Shown: piece after piece, positions 1 through 8,696 of the stretch | How the letters are laid out: every line of letters starts with the position of its first letter | Position numbering within the stretch: the stretch's first letter is position 1 | Source: an uncultured Clostridia bacterium | GTDB taxonomy: Bacteria; Bacillota; Clostridia; Saccharofermentanales; Saccharofermentanaceae | DNA: 64,000 nucleotides | Direction: 5' to 3' | Assembly (NCBI GenBank): GCA_946407705.1 | Contig: CAMJPC010000010.1 | Coordinates: forward strand, 1-64,000 | Position numbers and translations under genes: made by a program | Notes under the pieces: generated by a model | Told to the model about the DNA's origin: nothing | The model's input: the letters and a program-made list of their open reading frames with translations, nothing else | Databases searched by the model: none

Positions 1-796
1 CGAAGAAGTACTGCTGTCTTACACGGAGGACCTTTCCGTCGTAGGAAGTGTCGTTCGGGTAGAGTACTCTCCAGATGTCCTGGACACGGTTCCTCTCGAT
101 GACGGCGTCGTCGAAACGCTGTGAATTAAAGAGGTTAAAGTCGAATTCCTGTGCAGGCTCAGCCTTCCAGAGTCTCAAGAGGTTGACGTTCTTCGTGCCG
201 TAGCCCGTGATCGGAAGATCGCAGGGGATAGCCCAGACATCGATGTCCTGATAGTGGACCTTAACCTTGCGGTCGTATCTGGGAACGATGAACGGATAAC
301 CATGCTCCATCCATGAGTCCGGATACTCGTGCTGGAAGCCGTTCTCGATAGCCTGTCTGAAAAGACCGTAACGGTAAAGGATGCCGTAACCGGTGACAGG
401 GAGGTTGAGTGTTGCGCATGAATCGAGGAAACATGCTGCAAGACGGCCAAGACCGCCGTTTCCGAGTGCCGGATCCGTCTCTTCCTCAAGGATGTCGGTG
501 ATGTCGAGGCCAAAGGAAGCAAGAGCGTCCTTAGCCTGGTCGTAGATACCGAGATTTACGAGATTGTTGAGCATCGAGCGGCCTTCAAGGAACTCGGCCG
601 AGAAATAGTGAGCCTGGCGTCCCTTGTTATATTTCTGTCTGGTTGCCATCCAGTTTCCGGAAATAAGCTCTACGATAGACTTTGCAAGCGCTGTCCAGTA
701 GTCCCTGGGAGTAGCCTGCTCGAGGCTCATGCCCGTCTCGGCCCTAACGTGCGATTGCATCATTGACTCAAGTTGTTTTGCAGTAACTGTAGCCAT
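1..796 (-). CDS. glgP: Glycogen/starch phosphorylase, N-terminal part (cut by window edge)
   Basis: The first 265 residues of an alpha-glucan phosphorylase, which releases glucose 1-phosphate from glycogen or maltodextrin in the cytoplasm. The frame stays open to base 1, so the C-terminal two thirds, including the pyridoxal-phosphate lysine, lie outside. Family motifs are clear: YFSAEFLEGR near residues 64-73 and DPALGNGGLGRLAACFLDS near 108-126, followed by the typical GYGILYRYGLF segment. The ATG at 796 is the only usable start, since a stop lies in frame about nine codons upstream. The nearest good Shine-Dalgarno (AGGAG, 837-833) is 36 nt away, with a hairpin at 810-824 in between. It is divergent from the prepilin-peptidase operon. 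Confidence 0.95.
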   Translation of the reverse strand, partial: MATVTAKQLESMMQSHVRAETGMSLEQATPRDYWTALAKSIVELISGNWMATRQKYNKGRQAHYFSAEFLEGRSMLNNLVNLGIYDQAKDALASFGLDITDILEEETDPALGNGGLGRLAACFLDSCATLNLPVTGYGILYRYGLFRQAIENGFQHEYPDSWMEHGYPFIVPRYDRKVKVHYQDIDVWAIPCDLPITGYGTKNVNLLRLWKAEPAQEFDFNLFNSQRFDDAVIERNRVQDIWRVLYPNDTSYDGKVLRVRQQYFF

Positions 797-809
797 TTTT
801 CTTAACTTC

Positions 810-824
810 GGCGGACGATCCGCC
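810..824 (-). promoter_or_regulatory. Hairpin between Shine-Dalgarno and glgP start
   Basis: Inverted repeat GGCGGA-CGA-TCCGCC (6 bp stem, 3 nt loop) in the glgP 5' UTR. It lies between an AGGAG at 837-833 and the ATG at 796. If folded it shortens the SD-start distance from 36 to about 21 nt. A regulatory role is inference. Confidence 0.5.
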
Positions 825-853
825 TACTGCCTCTCCTTTGAAAATATTCTGTC

Positions 854-882
854 ATTTTAACAATGCTTATGGCAAAAGACAA
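854..882 (-). promoter_or_regulatory. Probable sigma-A promoter of glgP
   Basis: Read on the minus strand: TTGTCT (882-877), a 17-nt spacer, then TAAAAT (859-854). Start of transcription is expected near 847, giving a leader of about 50 nt that holds the distant SD and the hairpin. Confidence 0.6.
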
Positions 883-930
883 TTTTACGAACGGAAAATC
901 AAAAAAATTAAAAAGAATCAGATATTTAAT

Positions 931-959
931 TTGCAGTTTTGTATTTTGAATATTAAAAT
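931..959 (+). promoter_or_regulatory. Possible promoter of the prepilin-peptidase operon
   Basis: TTGCAG (931-936), 17-nt spacer, TAAAAT (954-959) in an AT-rich stretch. The predicted transcription start (about 966) falls next to the ATG at 967, and no SD is present, so the transcript could be leaderless. The -35 matches consensus at only three of six positions. Confidence 0.4.
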
Positions 960-966
960 CTTTGCT

Positions 967-1872
967 ATGGTTTCATTAAGTCCTTTAATCTTCATTATTT
1001 GTATCGCAGCTGCCATAGTCCTCGGCGCAGGCTTTGGCATCCTCATTACCTGGTTATTCGGGAAATTCCCGGAATCATGGCTTCAGGACTACGGCGTAAA
1101 GGAAACCGACCCCGATTACCGCATCTCCAAGAGGATGAGATGGGTACCCGAGGGCATAGCCGCATGCGTCATCTGCGCCATCTGCTACATCGTGGCAGTC
1201 GTTTTCTGCGCGAACTCGTACATCACGACCTTCAAACCCTTGCATTTACTGGTCATCGTGCTCCTGATCCCCGATCTGGTGCTCGTTATGATGTCTGACA
1301 AGTTAAACAGGATAATCCCCGACCAGTTCTCAGCTTACATAGCAATGGTCGGCGTCATTTCAGTCGCTTCCGACCTCTTGGAAGGCTCCGTCTGGTTCAC
1401 TCCGGACGCAAAGTGGTACATGCCGCTTCTCAATAAGGTGATCGCTTCCGTCGTCGGAGGCGGCATCGTATGGCTCATAGGCGTTGTTTCCATTACATTC
1501 TTCGGCAAGGAGAGCATCGGAATGGGCGACATGAGACTTCTTTTCGCGACGGGCCTCATCACCGGATGCTACGGCATAATCGTACTGGTCTATGTCGCCA
1601 TCTTCACGGCACTGATCTGGGCCATCCCGCTCCTTATCAGGAAGAGGAGGAGGATCAGGAAGGAGAAGGAGATGATCAGATCAGCTCCGGATCCCCGGAA
1701 AGCACGTCTCGAGCTTCAAAGAGAGAAAGCAAAAATACATTTCGCGGACGACCCCGACTATATGGCGTTCGGTCCGTTCCTTGCACTCGGATGCGGCGTG
1801 TTCTGCGTCATGGAACCCTTCTTCTTTGAGAGGATGTTGGGAATAATCACTGTTCTCGGGGTCCATTTCTGA
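967..1872 (+). CDS. A24-family prepilin-peptidase-like membrane protein
   Basis: 301-residue polytopic membrane protein resembling type IV prepilin peptidases (aspartyl proteases that cleave and may methylate prepilins). The two expected catalytic aspartates are visible: D111 in SDKLNRIIPD, close to the family's D-x5-IPN pattern, and D188 in the GMGD motif (185-188). A basic cytoplasmic segment (RKRRRIRKEKE) follows. The frame is open upstream to a TTG at 838, but 967 is the first in-frame ATG and better fits the N-terminal transmembrane segment; no SD precedes it. No pilin or Tad genes are in the window, so the substrate is unknown. The stop overlaps the next start (TGATG). A non-peptidase role cannot be excluded. 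Confidence 0.75.
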   Translation: MVSLSPLIFIICIAAAIVLGAGFGILITWLFGKFPESWLQDYGVKETDPDYRISKRMRWVPEGIAACVICAICYIVAVVFCANSYITTFKPLHLLVIVLLIPDLVLVMMSDKLNRIIPDQFSAYIAMVGVISVASDLLEGSVWFTPDAKWYMPLLNKVIASVVGGGIVWLIGVVSITFFGKESIGMGDMRLLFATGLITGCYGIIVLVYVAIFTALIWAIPLLIRKRRRIRKEKEMIRSAPDPRKARLELQREKAKIHFADDPDYMAFGPFLALGCGVFCVMEPFFFERMLGIITVLGVHF

Positions 1873-2897
1873 TGAATACACCCGCCCAAGGTCCGGTCAG
1901 ACGTCTTCTCCAAAAGAATTTTGCCGTGCCGCACCCCTTTAACTGGGGGTATTCCTTTTTATTTGCGGCTATAGGCGCAACGTTCACGATATTGCTCTCA
2001 TATATCCTTTTCCAGAGCGGAAGTCTGCCTTTCTCGACGACTTCCATCGTCGGAAGCGGACTTATCACGGTATTGATGACCACCACGGCTCTGATGCTTC
2101 CTGCCGTATTCATTCCGTCCAAATCAAGACTGGACATTTCAGGCAGATACACGGGCATCGGAACTTTGATCATGGCATTCCTCTCGGGTGCTCCGATATA
2201 CCTCATAAAGGCTTCATTCCGCAATATCTTCACGTATCTCTGGCTCAGGCTCGGAAATACCGTGGTATTTCCGGCCATATTCTCTTATGCCGCAGAGTCC
2301 TCAAAAGCGTCGCTTTTGCTCCAGACGCTTACCGATTCGCTCATTCCGGCGCTCGGTATCTCGGTATTTTTCTACGGACTTCTCTGGTCAGGCATCAGAA
2401 ACGATGACAAGAACTACTCATATTTCGTGATCCCGTTCCTTCTGGTCCTTTATTCGCTTAATTTCCCGGATCTTCCGTCTACTATAGTCACGGGCATCTG
2501 GCTCTGCAGGGTAAGAAGGGACACCGGAAACATCTGGGGACCGTTCCTCTGCCTTGCCGGAAGCCCTTTCTTCGGACTGATCCTCAGAGGAGTAATAGAC
2601 GAGGTCGACTTAACGACCCTCCGCACGTACAGCGACATGCCCACGACGTTCTTTTTCTCGTCGATTCCGGCCTTTGTCGTAGCAGTTATCCTGTTCGCTT
2701 TCTTCAAGAAGATCCTCGGGGAATTCAACTATACGTACACAGCTGACGTCTACGGAGACCAGGGCAGCAAGTACAGTGCCGGAGACAACACAAAGATTGT
2801 CGACAGATTCAGGGCAGGATTTAACACGGCGTTCTTCTTGGGTGTTATAATATTTATTGTTTTTTGGATATTAATGTTTAAGGGAATCAGGTTATGA
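1872..2897 (+). CDS. Polytopic membrane protein of unknown function
   Basis: 341 residues, almost entirely hydrophobic, with roughly eight predicted membrane spans and a short soluble stretch before the last one. I do not recognise the family; no EExxxR motif of CPBP proteases is present. It overlaps the upstream gene by one base (TGATG) and the downstream AI-2E-family gene by four (ATGA), so the three genes are almost certainly translationally coupled. A role with the A24 peptidase or the permease in envelope or export functions is only suggested by position. Confidence 0.8.
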   Translation: MNTPAQGPVRRLLQKNFAVPHPFNWGYSFLFAAIGATFTILLSYILFQSGSLPFSTTSIVGSGLITVLMTTTALMLPAVFIPSKSRLDISGRYTGIGTLIMAFLSGAPIYLIKASFRNIFTYLWLRLGNTVVFPAIFSYAAESSKASLLLQTLTDSLIPALGISVFFYGLLWSGIRNDDKNYSYFVIPFLLVLYSLNFPDLPSTIVTGIWLCRVRRDTGNIWGPFLCLAGSPFFGLILRGVIDEVDLTTLRTYSDMPTTFFFSSIPAFVVAVILFAFFKKILGEFNYTYTADVYGDQGSKYSAGDNTKIVDRFRAGFNTAFFLGVIIFIVFWILMFKGIRL

Positions 2898-4162
2898 ACG
2901 ACGTGGAAAGATACAACCGCGACCGTGCTTCGGTCATGTCGATGGTCAAATTCATATTGATCGTCGCGATTACGGTTGCCATCTGTTATTTCGCAAGGAC
3001 CGTCGTAATCATCCTCGTTCCGTTCCTCATAGGCTTCATGCTCGCCAAAACGGCGAACCTTATCGCAAGCCCCATATCCAAGGCTTTTGACAAGAATCCA
3101 TCCAACATCAAGCCCGGGCACAAGAAGTCCACTAGGACAAAGACGGCGCTCGTCTGCTACGTAATACTCAACGTATTTCTCGTCATCTTCGTCATCGTGC
3201 TCTGCTTAGGCCTTCTCTGGCAGGCAAACACAGTACTTAACAGGCTTTCTTCCGCGACGGTCAACTTTAACCCCAGGACAGCCTTCGACAGCGGCATCCT
3301 TTACAGGTTCTCCGTCGCCAACGGCGGATTCCTGACCGATGAGATGATCGCTTCCATCAAGGAAAACATTGAGGGCTTAGGCCAGAATGTCGTCGCGGCG
3401 ATCCCGACATTCATCAGATCGTCTCTTTCGACCCTCTGGAAACTCGTCGGAAACCTTCCTTACGCGATCTTCTTCATCATCAGCATCATGCTGAGCGGAT
3501 TCTATTTCATCAATGATGGCCCTGCGGTCCTTAAGTTCTTCGCCAAGAACACCCCGAACAGGAAGTTCAGGAACCGTGTATTCGGTCTCATCAACGATCT
3601 CTCGATGACGGTCTTCCGCGTTTTGGGCGGCTACATGGCTCTCTTCGTCATTACCGCTGCCGAAGCGTACCTCGTATTCATGGCGGCAGGAGTTTACAAC
3701 TATGCGCTCATCTTAGCGCTCATCACGGCCCTGATCGACTTCATGCCGGTCCTCGGCATCAGCGCCACCATGATCCCCGTAATGATCTGGTTCGTCCTTA
3801 ACGGCAAATACGTTCCGGTCATCATAATCATCATCGGCATGGCCGTCATGACGGTCATCCGCCGTTTCATTGAACCGCCGATCCTCGGCAAGTCAATGCA
3901 CATCCATCCGCTCCTCACCCTCGTGGCGATGGCGGCGGGCGTCTATATCTGGGGCGCGATAGGATTCCTCCTTGGACCTGCTCTCGCCATCATTATCCTC
4001 CAGATCATCAAAGTCTTTGAAATAGACAAGAAGGTTGGTGAATATCTGTCCGGCGTCTTTGACAGATTCTTCTCGCCGAAAAAAGAGGCGAAAGGGAAAG
4101 AAGATTCCGGCGGAAAACGGAAGGACGGGGAAGCAGCCGTCGAGGCAGTTGAGGAAAACTAA
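2894..4162 (+). CDS. AI-2E family permease
   Basis: 422-residue member of the AI-2E (formerly UPF0118/PerM) membrane family, recognisable from the C-terminal half: RRFIEPPILGK, then MHIHPLLTLVAMAAGVYIWG and GFLLGPALAI. Family members export or exchange small molecules (AI-2 in TqsA, Na+/Li+-H+ exchange in some Firmicutes), and sequence alone does not say which applies. About eight membrane spans; the last 40 residues form a charged Lys/Glu-rich cytoplasmic tail. It is the last gene of the 967-4162 operon. Confidence 0.88.
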   Translation: MNDVERYNRDRASVMSMVKFILIVAITVAICYFARTVVIILVPFLIGFMLAKTANLIASPISKAFDKNPSNIKPGHKKSTRTKTALVCYVILNVFLVIFVIVLCLGLLWQANTVLNRLSSATVNFNPRTAFDSGILYRFSVANGGFLTDEMIASIKENIEGLGQNVVAAIPTFIRSSLSTLWKLVGNLPYAIFFIISIMLSGFYFINDGPAVLKFFAKNTPNRKFRNRVFGLINDLSMTVFRVLGGYMALFVITAAEAYLVFMAAGVYNYALILALITALIDFMPVLGISATMIPVMIWFVLNGKYVPVIIIIIGMAVMTVIRRFIEPPILGKSMHIHPLLTLVAMAAGVYIWGAIGFLLGPALAIIILQIIKVFEIDKKVGEYLSGVFDRFFSPKKEAKGKEDSGGKRKDGEAAVEAVEEN

Positions 4163-4227
4163 AAGATCAAGGTAACAACAGACCGCGGGAAACCGCAAAA
4201 AAGGGATCTATGTAAAGGAGAAAAATT

Positions 4228-6414
4228 ATGAAGACATGTTTGAAGTGCGGAGCGCAGTTCTCAGACGAAGCAATGTTCTGTTCCAACTGCGGATTCAAAG
4301 ACATCCAGTTCTGCCCGGAGTGCGGCAAACCCCGTACACCCGGATCGCAGTTCTGCGTAGGCTGCGGAATCAGATACTACAATCCTGAAAAGGATCAGGC
4401 AGCTGCCGCAGCACCAGCACCGGCGCCCGAACAGGCTCCTGCAGCCGAGTCCGAGATCTCTCTTCAGGAGACACTTCCCGTTTCGGCACAGAATATCCCT
4501 GCCACGGAAGTTATCCAGCCTGCAGCTCCCGCAGCACCCGTTGCAGCACCTGTTGAGACTCCTGCAGTTTCAGCGATGGGAGTTCAGCCCGAATATCAGG
4601 CACCTGCAATGCAGGCATCCCAGATCCAGCCGTCTTCAGTCATGTCGACGACCGAATCAACAATGTCATCCGTATATCAGCCCGCAGCTCCTGCTGCTCC
4701 CGTTGCACCGGTTGCGGCTCCTGCTGCTCCCGCGGCACCTGCAAAGAAGAAGTTCCCGCTGATTCCTGTCATCATCGGCAGCGTGGCACTCGTTGTCGCT
4801 GCAGGCGTAGCGGTATTCTTCGTCGCTACGGGACCTTCCAGGAAATATAAGCAGGCAGTCAAGTCTTTCGATGCAGGCGACTACGCTAACGCAGCCGCTC
4901 AGTTCGAGGCTGCCGGCAATTACGAGGACGCTTCCGAGCGTGCAGAGGAAGCAAAGACCATTCTTCACTACACAAACGGTAAGGAAGCTTTCGATGCCGG
5001 CGAATACGAGAAGGCAAAGGAAGAGTTCGAGGCAGCAGGCAAGTACAAGGATGCTGCTGACCGTGCCGCAGAATCAGAGACCGCAGGCCACTATGCAAAG
5101 GGCGTATCACTTTCATCTTCCGATCCTGACGCAGCAATCGCTGAATTCATTCTTGCAGGCGACTACAAGGACACCAAGGACAAGCTTTATGATCTCTATG
5201 TCTCACAGGGCGACAAGGCTCTGAACGAGAACGCTTTCGATAAGGCTGCCGAATACTACAAGAAGGCAGGCGAGTTCAAGGACGTTTCCGAGAAGCTCTC
5301 CGAAGTCATCTACGAGCAGGCAACAAAGGCCGCTGCAGACAAGAACTACGAGAAGGCCATCGAGTACTTCAAGGTCGCAGGCAACTACAAGGATTCCGCA
5401 GAGCAGATCCAGAAGTGCTACTACGAGATGGGTGATGCGGCTTCTGCAGCAAACGATCTCTTAAAGGCAACAAACTACTATACACAGGCCGGCAACTACA
5501 AAGATGCCGCTTCCAAGGCACAGGCAGCTTACTACACTCTCGGTGTTGAAGCGCTGGGCAACAAGGATTACGACAAGGCGGCTGAATACCTGAAGCTCGC
5601 AGGCAACTACAAGGATGCCGCTTCAAAGGCACAGGAAGCTTACTACAACAAGGGTGTTGCCGCACTTGACAACAAAGATTACGCAGCGGCTGCCGAGTAT
5701 CTCGCTCTTGCAGGCAACTACAAGGACGCAAAGACTCTTCTCGGATCCACGGCATATACCCAGGGCATCCAGACTCTCATTGCCGGAAAATACGCTGAAG
5801 CTAAAAAGCTTTTCGAGGCTTGCGGAAACTACAAGTTCGCTGCAGCTCTCGTTAACGTATGTGACGCTGAACTCGCATATCAGAGCGGCAAATTTGCTGA
5901 CGCAGCTACGCTTTACTCCAAGGTAAACAAGAAGGTCAAGGTCTCCGGTTTTGACATAGCGGGCAGAAAGGCAATCGTCTCCGCAAGAGTCAATCTCGAA
6001 AAGGCAAAGGGCACCTACACTGTCAAGTCCAACAACATCTATGTCCAGAATACCAAGATCACAAGGATCTCCAGAAGACTCAGACTCAGACAGAAGAGAA
6101 AGTGGTATTTCAAGAACATTGCCGCAGGTCAGGGAATGACCTTCTCCTATACGGTCAATGAAGACGGAACATTTAACATCAAGGGCCAGGTCAAGTTCGT
6201 CAAGTTCCTTAACTACAACCAGTATCAGTGGAATGTTAAGACTGACGTTCAGACATACAACATTGATCTCAAGAACCAGAAGAAGTTCCCTGCTTCCATC
6301 AAGCTTGCAAGCGGTACAACGCTCAAGTTCAAGAACGGAACATTCACGCTCCAGTACAAGAAGAAGGCTGGAAAGACAGTATTTAATTCAACAGTTGTTT
6401 ATAAGAAACAGTAA
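4228..6414 (+). CDS. Zinc-ribbon, single-TM protein with nine AGNYKDA-type repeats (paralogue 1)
   Basis: 728 residues. The N-terminus carries two four-cysteine zinc ribbons (C4/C7/C18/C21 and C29/C32/C43/C46), then an Ala/Pro/Gln-rich linker (about 55-170) and one membrane helix (about 176-198) preceded by lysines. Next come nine degenerate units of about 35 residues, each ending in an AG(N/K/D)YKDA-like motif, reminiscent of TPR/Sel1 helical repeats. The last 155 residues (from about 571) form a beta-rich domain shared with the next two genes (GF-N/D-I/V...RK, NNIYV, NEDGTF, FPASIKL, LKFKNGTFT). Predicted topology: ribbons inside, repeats and C-domain outside. SD AAAGGAG. Function unknown; a cell-surface scaffold or envelope sensor is possible. 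Confidence 0.85.
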   Translation: MKTCLKCGAQFSDEAMFCSNCGFKDIQFCPECGKPRTPGSQFCVGCGIRYYNPEKDQAAAAAPAPAPEQAPAAESEISLQETLPVSAQNIPATEVIQPAAPAAPVAAPVETPAVSAMGVQPEYQAPAMQASQIQPSSVMSTTESTMSSVYQPAAPAAPVAPVAAPAAPAAPAKKKFPLIPVIIGSVALVVAAGVAVFFVATGPSRKYKQAVKSFDAGDYANAAAQFEAAGNYEDASERAEEAKTILHYTNGKEAFDAGEYEKAKEEFEAAGKYKDAADRAAESETAGHYAKGVSLSSSDPDAAIAEFILAGDYKDTKDKLYDLYVSQGDKALNENAFDKAAEYYKKAGEFKDVSEKLSEVIYEQATKAAADKNYEKAIEYFKVAGNYKDSAEQIQKCYYEMGDAASAANDLLKATNYYTQAGNYKDAASKAQAAYYTLGVEALGNKDYDKAAEYLKLAGNYKDAASKAQEAYYNKGVAALDNKDYAAAAEYLALAGNYKDAKTLLGSTAYTQGIQTLIAGKYAEAKKLFEACGNYKFAAALVNVCDAELAYQSGKFADAATLYSKVNKKVKVSGFDIAGRKAIVSARVNLEKAKGTYTVKSNNIYVQNTKITRISRRLRLRQKRKWYFKNIAAGQGMTFSYTVNEDGTFNIKGQVKFVKFLNYNQYQWNVKTDVQTYNIDLKNQKKFPASIKLASGTTLKFKNGTFTLQYKKKAGKTVFNSTVVYKKQ

Positions 6415-6491
6415 AAGCGGCTGTTGACAGCGGGTGATCTTAGTAGAGGGTAAAAGATTAAATCACACCGTGTGGGTAAGGAGGCAAAGTT

Positions 6492-8615
6492 ATGAAGACA
6501 TGTCTTAAATGCGGAGCGCAGATGCCGGACAATTCTTTGTATTGCTTGAATTGCGGATTTGCGAACAATCAGGTCTGTCCGGAGTGCGGCAAGGAACGTG
6601 CGCCCGGATCGACATTCTGCGGTTATTGCGGAATCCAGTTCTTCAACTCCGCAGACTGGCAGCAGCCTCAGCCCACGGCGTCTGAACTGATGCCCATTCA
6701 GGAAATACCGATGCAGTCCATCCAGCCTATGCAGTCAATGCAGCAGCCCGGTGGACTTGCACCGTATCCCGCAGCAAACGGAACGATGTATCCTGCCGAA
6801 TACCAGCAGTATTCGGCTCCGCCGGCTCCCGTTGCTCCCGCTGCGCCCAAGAAAAAGATTCCGATAATACCTATAGTTATCGGAGCTTCCGCGCTGCTCA
6901 TCGCAGGCGTAGTCGCAATAGTCCTCGTCGTTACCACGCCTTCAAGAAAATACAAGAAGGCGATCAAGGCTTTCGAGGCAGGCGATTATGCTGCCGCAGC
7001 AGCACAGTTTGAGGACATTTCTGATTACGAGGATTCCGCAGACCGTGCTGAGGAAGCCAAGCTCCTGATGCACTATACAGACGGTAAGAAGGCTTACGAT
7101 GCCGGTGATTACGAGAAGGCAAAAGAAGAATTCGAAGCTTGCGGAAACTACAAGGATTCCCAGACATTAGCTCACGAAGCCGAGACTGCTGCCCACTACA
7201 CAAAGGGCGTTATCCTCTGTGATTCCGGAAACTACGACCAGGCATTAGAAGAACTTGCAAAGGCAACAGGCTTCAAGGACTACGACCAGCAGATCCTCAG
7301 ATGCTACTACAGGATGGGCGAAGATGCCGAAGCCAAAAACGAATATGAGAAAGCTGCGGCAGCCTATGCTCAGGCAGGTGATTACCAGGGTGCTTCAGAA
7401 AAGGTGCCCGAGTGCTATTACAAGCTCGCCGAGAGCAATAAGTCGGCCGGAAATCTTGCAGAAGCAGTTAAGAACTATGCTCTTGCAGGTGATTTCAGCG
7501 ATTCCAAAAAGCAATTGCAGGAGATCGGCTATAACCTCGGTAAGGAAGCTCTCGACAGGAACGATCTCTACAAGGCAGCCGAGTATCTTAGAGAGGCAGC
7601 CATGGCCGATTACGGCGACGCCAGGACCATAGGCCTTCAGGCTTTCTACTATAAGGCACAGGCTCTCATCAACCAGAAGAATTACGAAGAAGCTGCCCAA
7701 TATCTCAGACTTTGCAGCGGCAATAAGAAAGCGACCAAACTGCTGACCGATGCAGTCGGTAATCTTTGCATTGCGGGAAAACCCGATCTGGCAAGAGAGC
7801 TTCTCGCTGATTACACCGGTGCTGATTCATCTCTTTGGGGCTCTTATGTCGACGGTCTTGTTGCTTATGTAAACAAGAATTACGACGGTGCAGCTTCTTT
7901 ATTCAAGAAAGCAGGCAATTTCCTTAATTCCAAGTCTTATTACAACGCCAGCAGATACGGTCAGGCAGTCCGTCTCCTCGGTGACGGAGCTTATGCCCAG
8001 GCAAGAAAGATCTTTGCTTCATTAGGCAATTACCAGTATTCAAAGGATCTCGCTAACGCCTGCGCCGGCGAGACCTACTATAAGGCAGGCAAATGGCAGA
8101 AGGCTGCAGCGTACTATAACAAGGTATCCAGGAAGGCCGTTGCGACAGGCTTCAATGTTCAGGCCAGAAAGACCCATGTTGTTGCAAAATACAACTTCAT
8201 AAAGGCTTCGGGTTATTGGACCGCCAGATCAAATATCATCTACGTCAGACGTGTTGTCGGAAAGAGCTGGAGACAATGGAGAGCGGGCAATCTGTGGCCT
8301 TACCAGTATATTAATTTGAGCTATACTCAGAATCCTGACGGCACATTCAATCTTACCGGAGAAGTTTGTTACAAGCGTTACTATGAATATAGTTTCAGTG
8401 ATTACTATGCTCCGTCCAAAGACACGATCTACTGCACCATTAATCTCAGAAACTTGAAGTCATTCCCGACTTCCATCAAGCTTCCGACTGACAGACCGAG
8501 CGGTTATGAAACCCTTAAATACAAGAATGGCGTATTCACAATGGTTTATGCGAGAAACGTAAAGTCAAATGGTGCTACGCTGCAGTACAGATCAACTGTT
8601 AAATACAAGAAATAA
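6492..8615 (+). CDS. Zinc-ribbon, single-TM repeat protein (paralogue 2)
   Basis: 707 residues with the same architecture and almost the same first residues as the preceding gene. It has two zinc ribbons with cysteines at identical positions (4, 7, 18, 21, 29, 32, 43, 46), a shorter Pro/Gln linker, a membrane helix at about 120-143, a series of about ten YxxG...DYxxAAxxF repeats and the shared C-terminal domain from about 548 (GFNVQARK, SNIIYVRR, NPDGTFNL, FPTSIKLP). The repeats are more diverged than in paralogue 1 and the C-domain contains insertions. SD TAAGGAGG, 78 nt after the previous stop. It probably arose by tandem duplication and may work in the same complex. Confidence 0.85.
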   Translation: MKTCLKCGAQMPDNSLYCLNCGFANNQVCPECGKERAPGSTFCGYCGIQFFNSADWQQPQPTASELMPIQEIPMQSIQPMQSMQQPGGLAPYPAANGTMYPAEYQQYSAPPAPVAPAAPKKKIPIIPIVIGASALLIAGVVAIVLVVTTPSRKYKKAIKAFEAGDYAAAAAQFEDISDYEDSADRAEEAKLLMHYTDGKKAYDAGDYEKAKEEFEACGNYKDSQTLAHEAETAAHYTKGVILCDSGNYDQALEELAKATGFKDYDQQILRCYYRMGEDAEAKNEYEKAAAAYAQAGDYQGASEKVPECYYKLAESNKSAGNLAEAVKNYALAGDFSDSKKQLQEIGYNLGKEALDRNDLYKAAEYLREAAMADYGDARTIGLQAFYYKAQALINQKNYEEAAQYLRLCSGNKKATKLLTDAVGNLCIAGKPDLARELLADYTGADSSLWGSYVDGLVAYVNKNYDGAASLFKKAGNFLNSKSYYNASRYGQAVRLLGDGAYAQARKIFASLGNYQYSKDLANACAGETYYKAGKWQKAAAYYNKVSRKAVATGFNVQARKTHVVAKYNFIKASGYWTARSNIIYVRRVVGKSWRQWRAGNLWPYQYINLSYTQNPDGTFNLTGEVCYKRYYEYSFSDYYAPSKDTIYCTINLRNLKSFPTSIKLPTDRPSGYETLKYKNGVFTMVYARNVKSNGATLQYRSTVKYKK

Positions 8616-8696
8616 GCCCGCAGAATGAGGCTTTGGCCATCCAAGCGGATAACGATGTCGTTACGCTCACTATTTGGGTGAAGAAGGGAGAAACTA

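Noticed and set aside
838..966. N-terminal extension of the prepilin-peptidase-like protein to a TTG at 838
   Set aside because: The 43 extra residues are Lys/Asn/Phe-rich and come from AT-rich promoter DNA; the family's first membrane helix starts right after the ATG at 967.
4163..4227. Terminator between the AI-2E permease and the first zinc-ribbon gene
   Set aside because: Only a 4-bp GCGG-GAAA-CCGC stem followed by A's, not T's; too weak to call.
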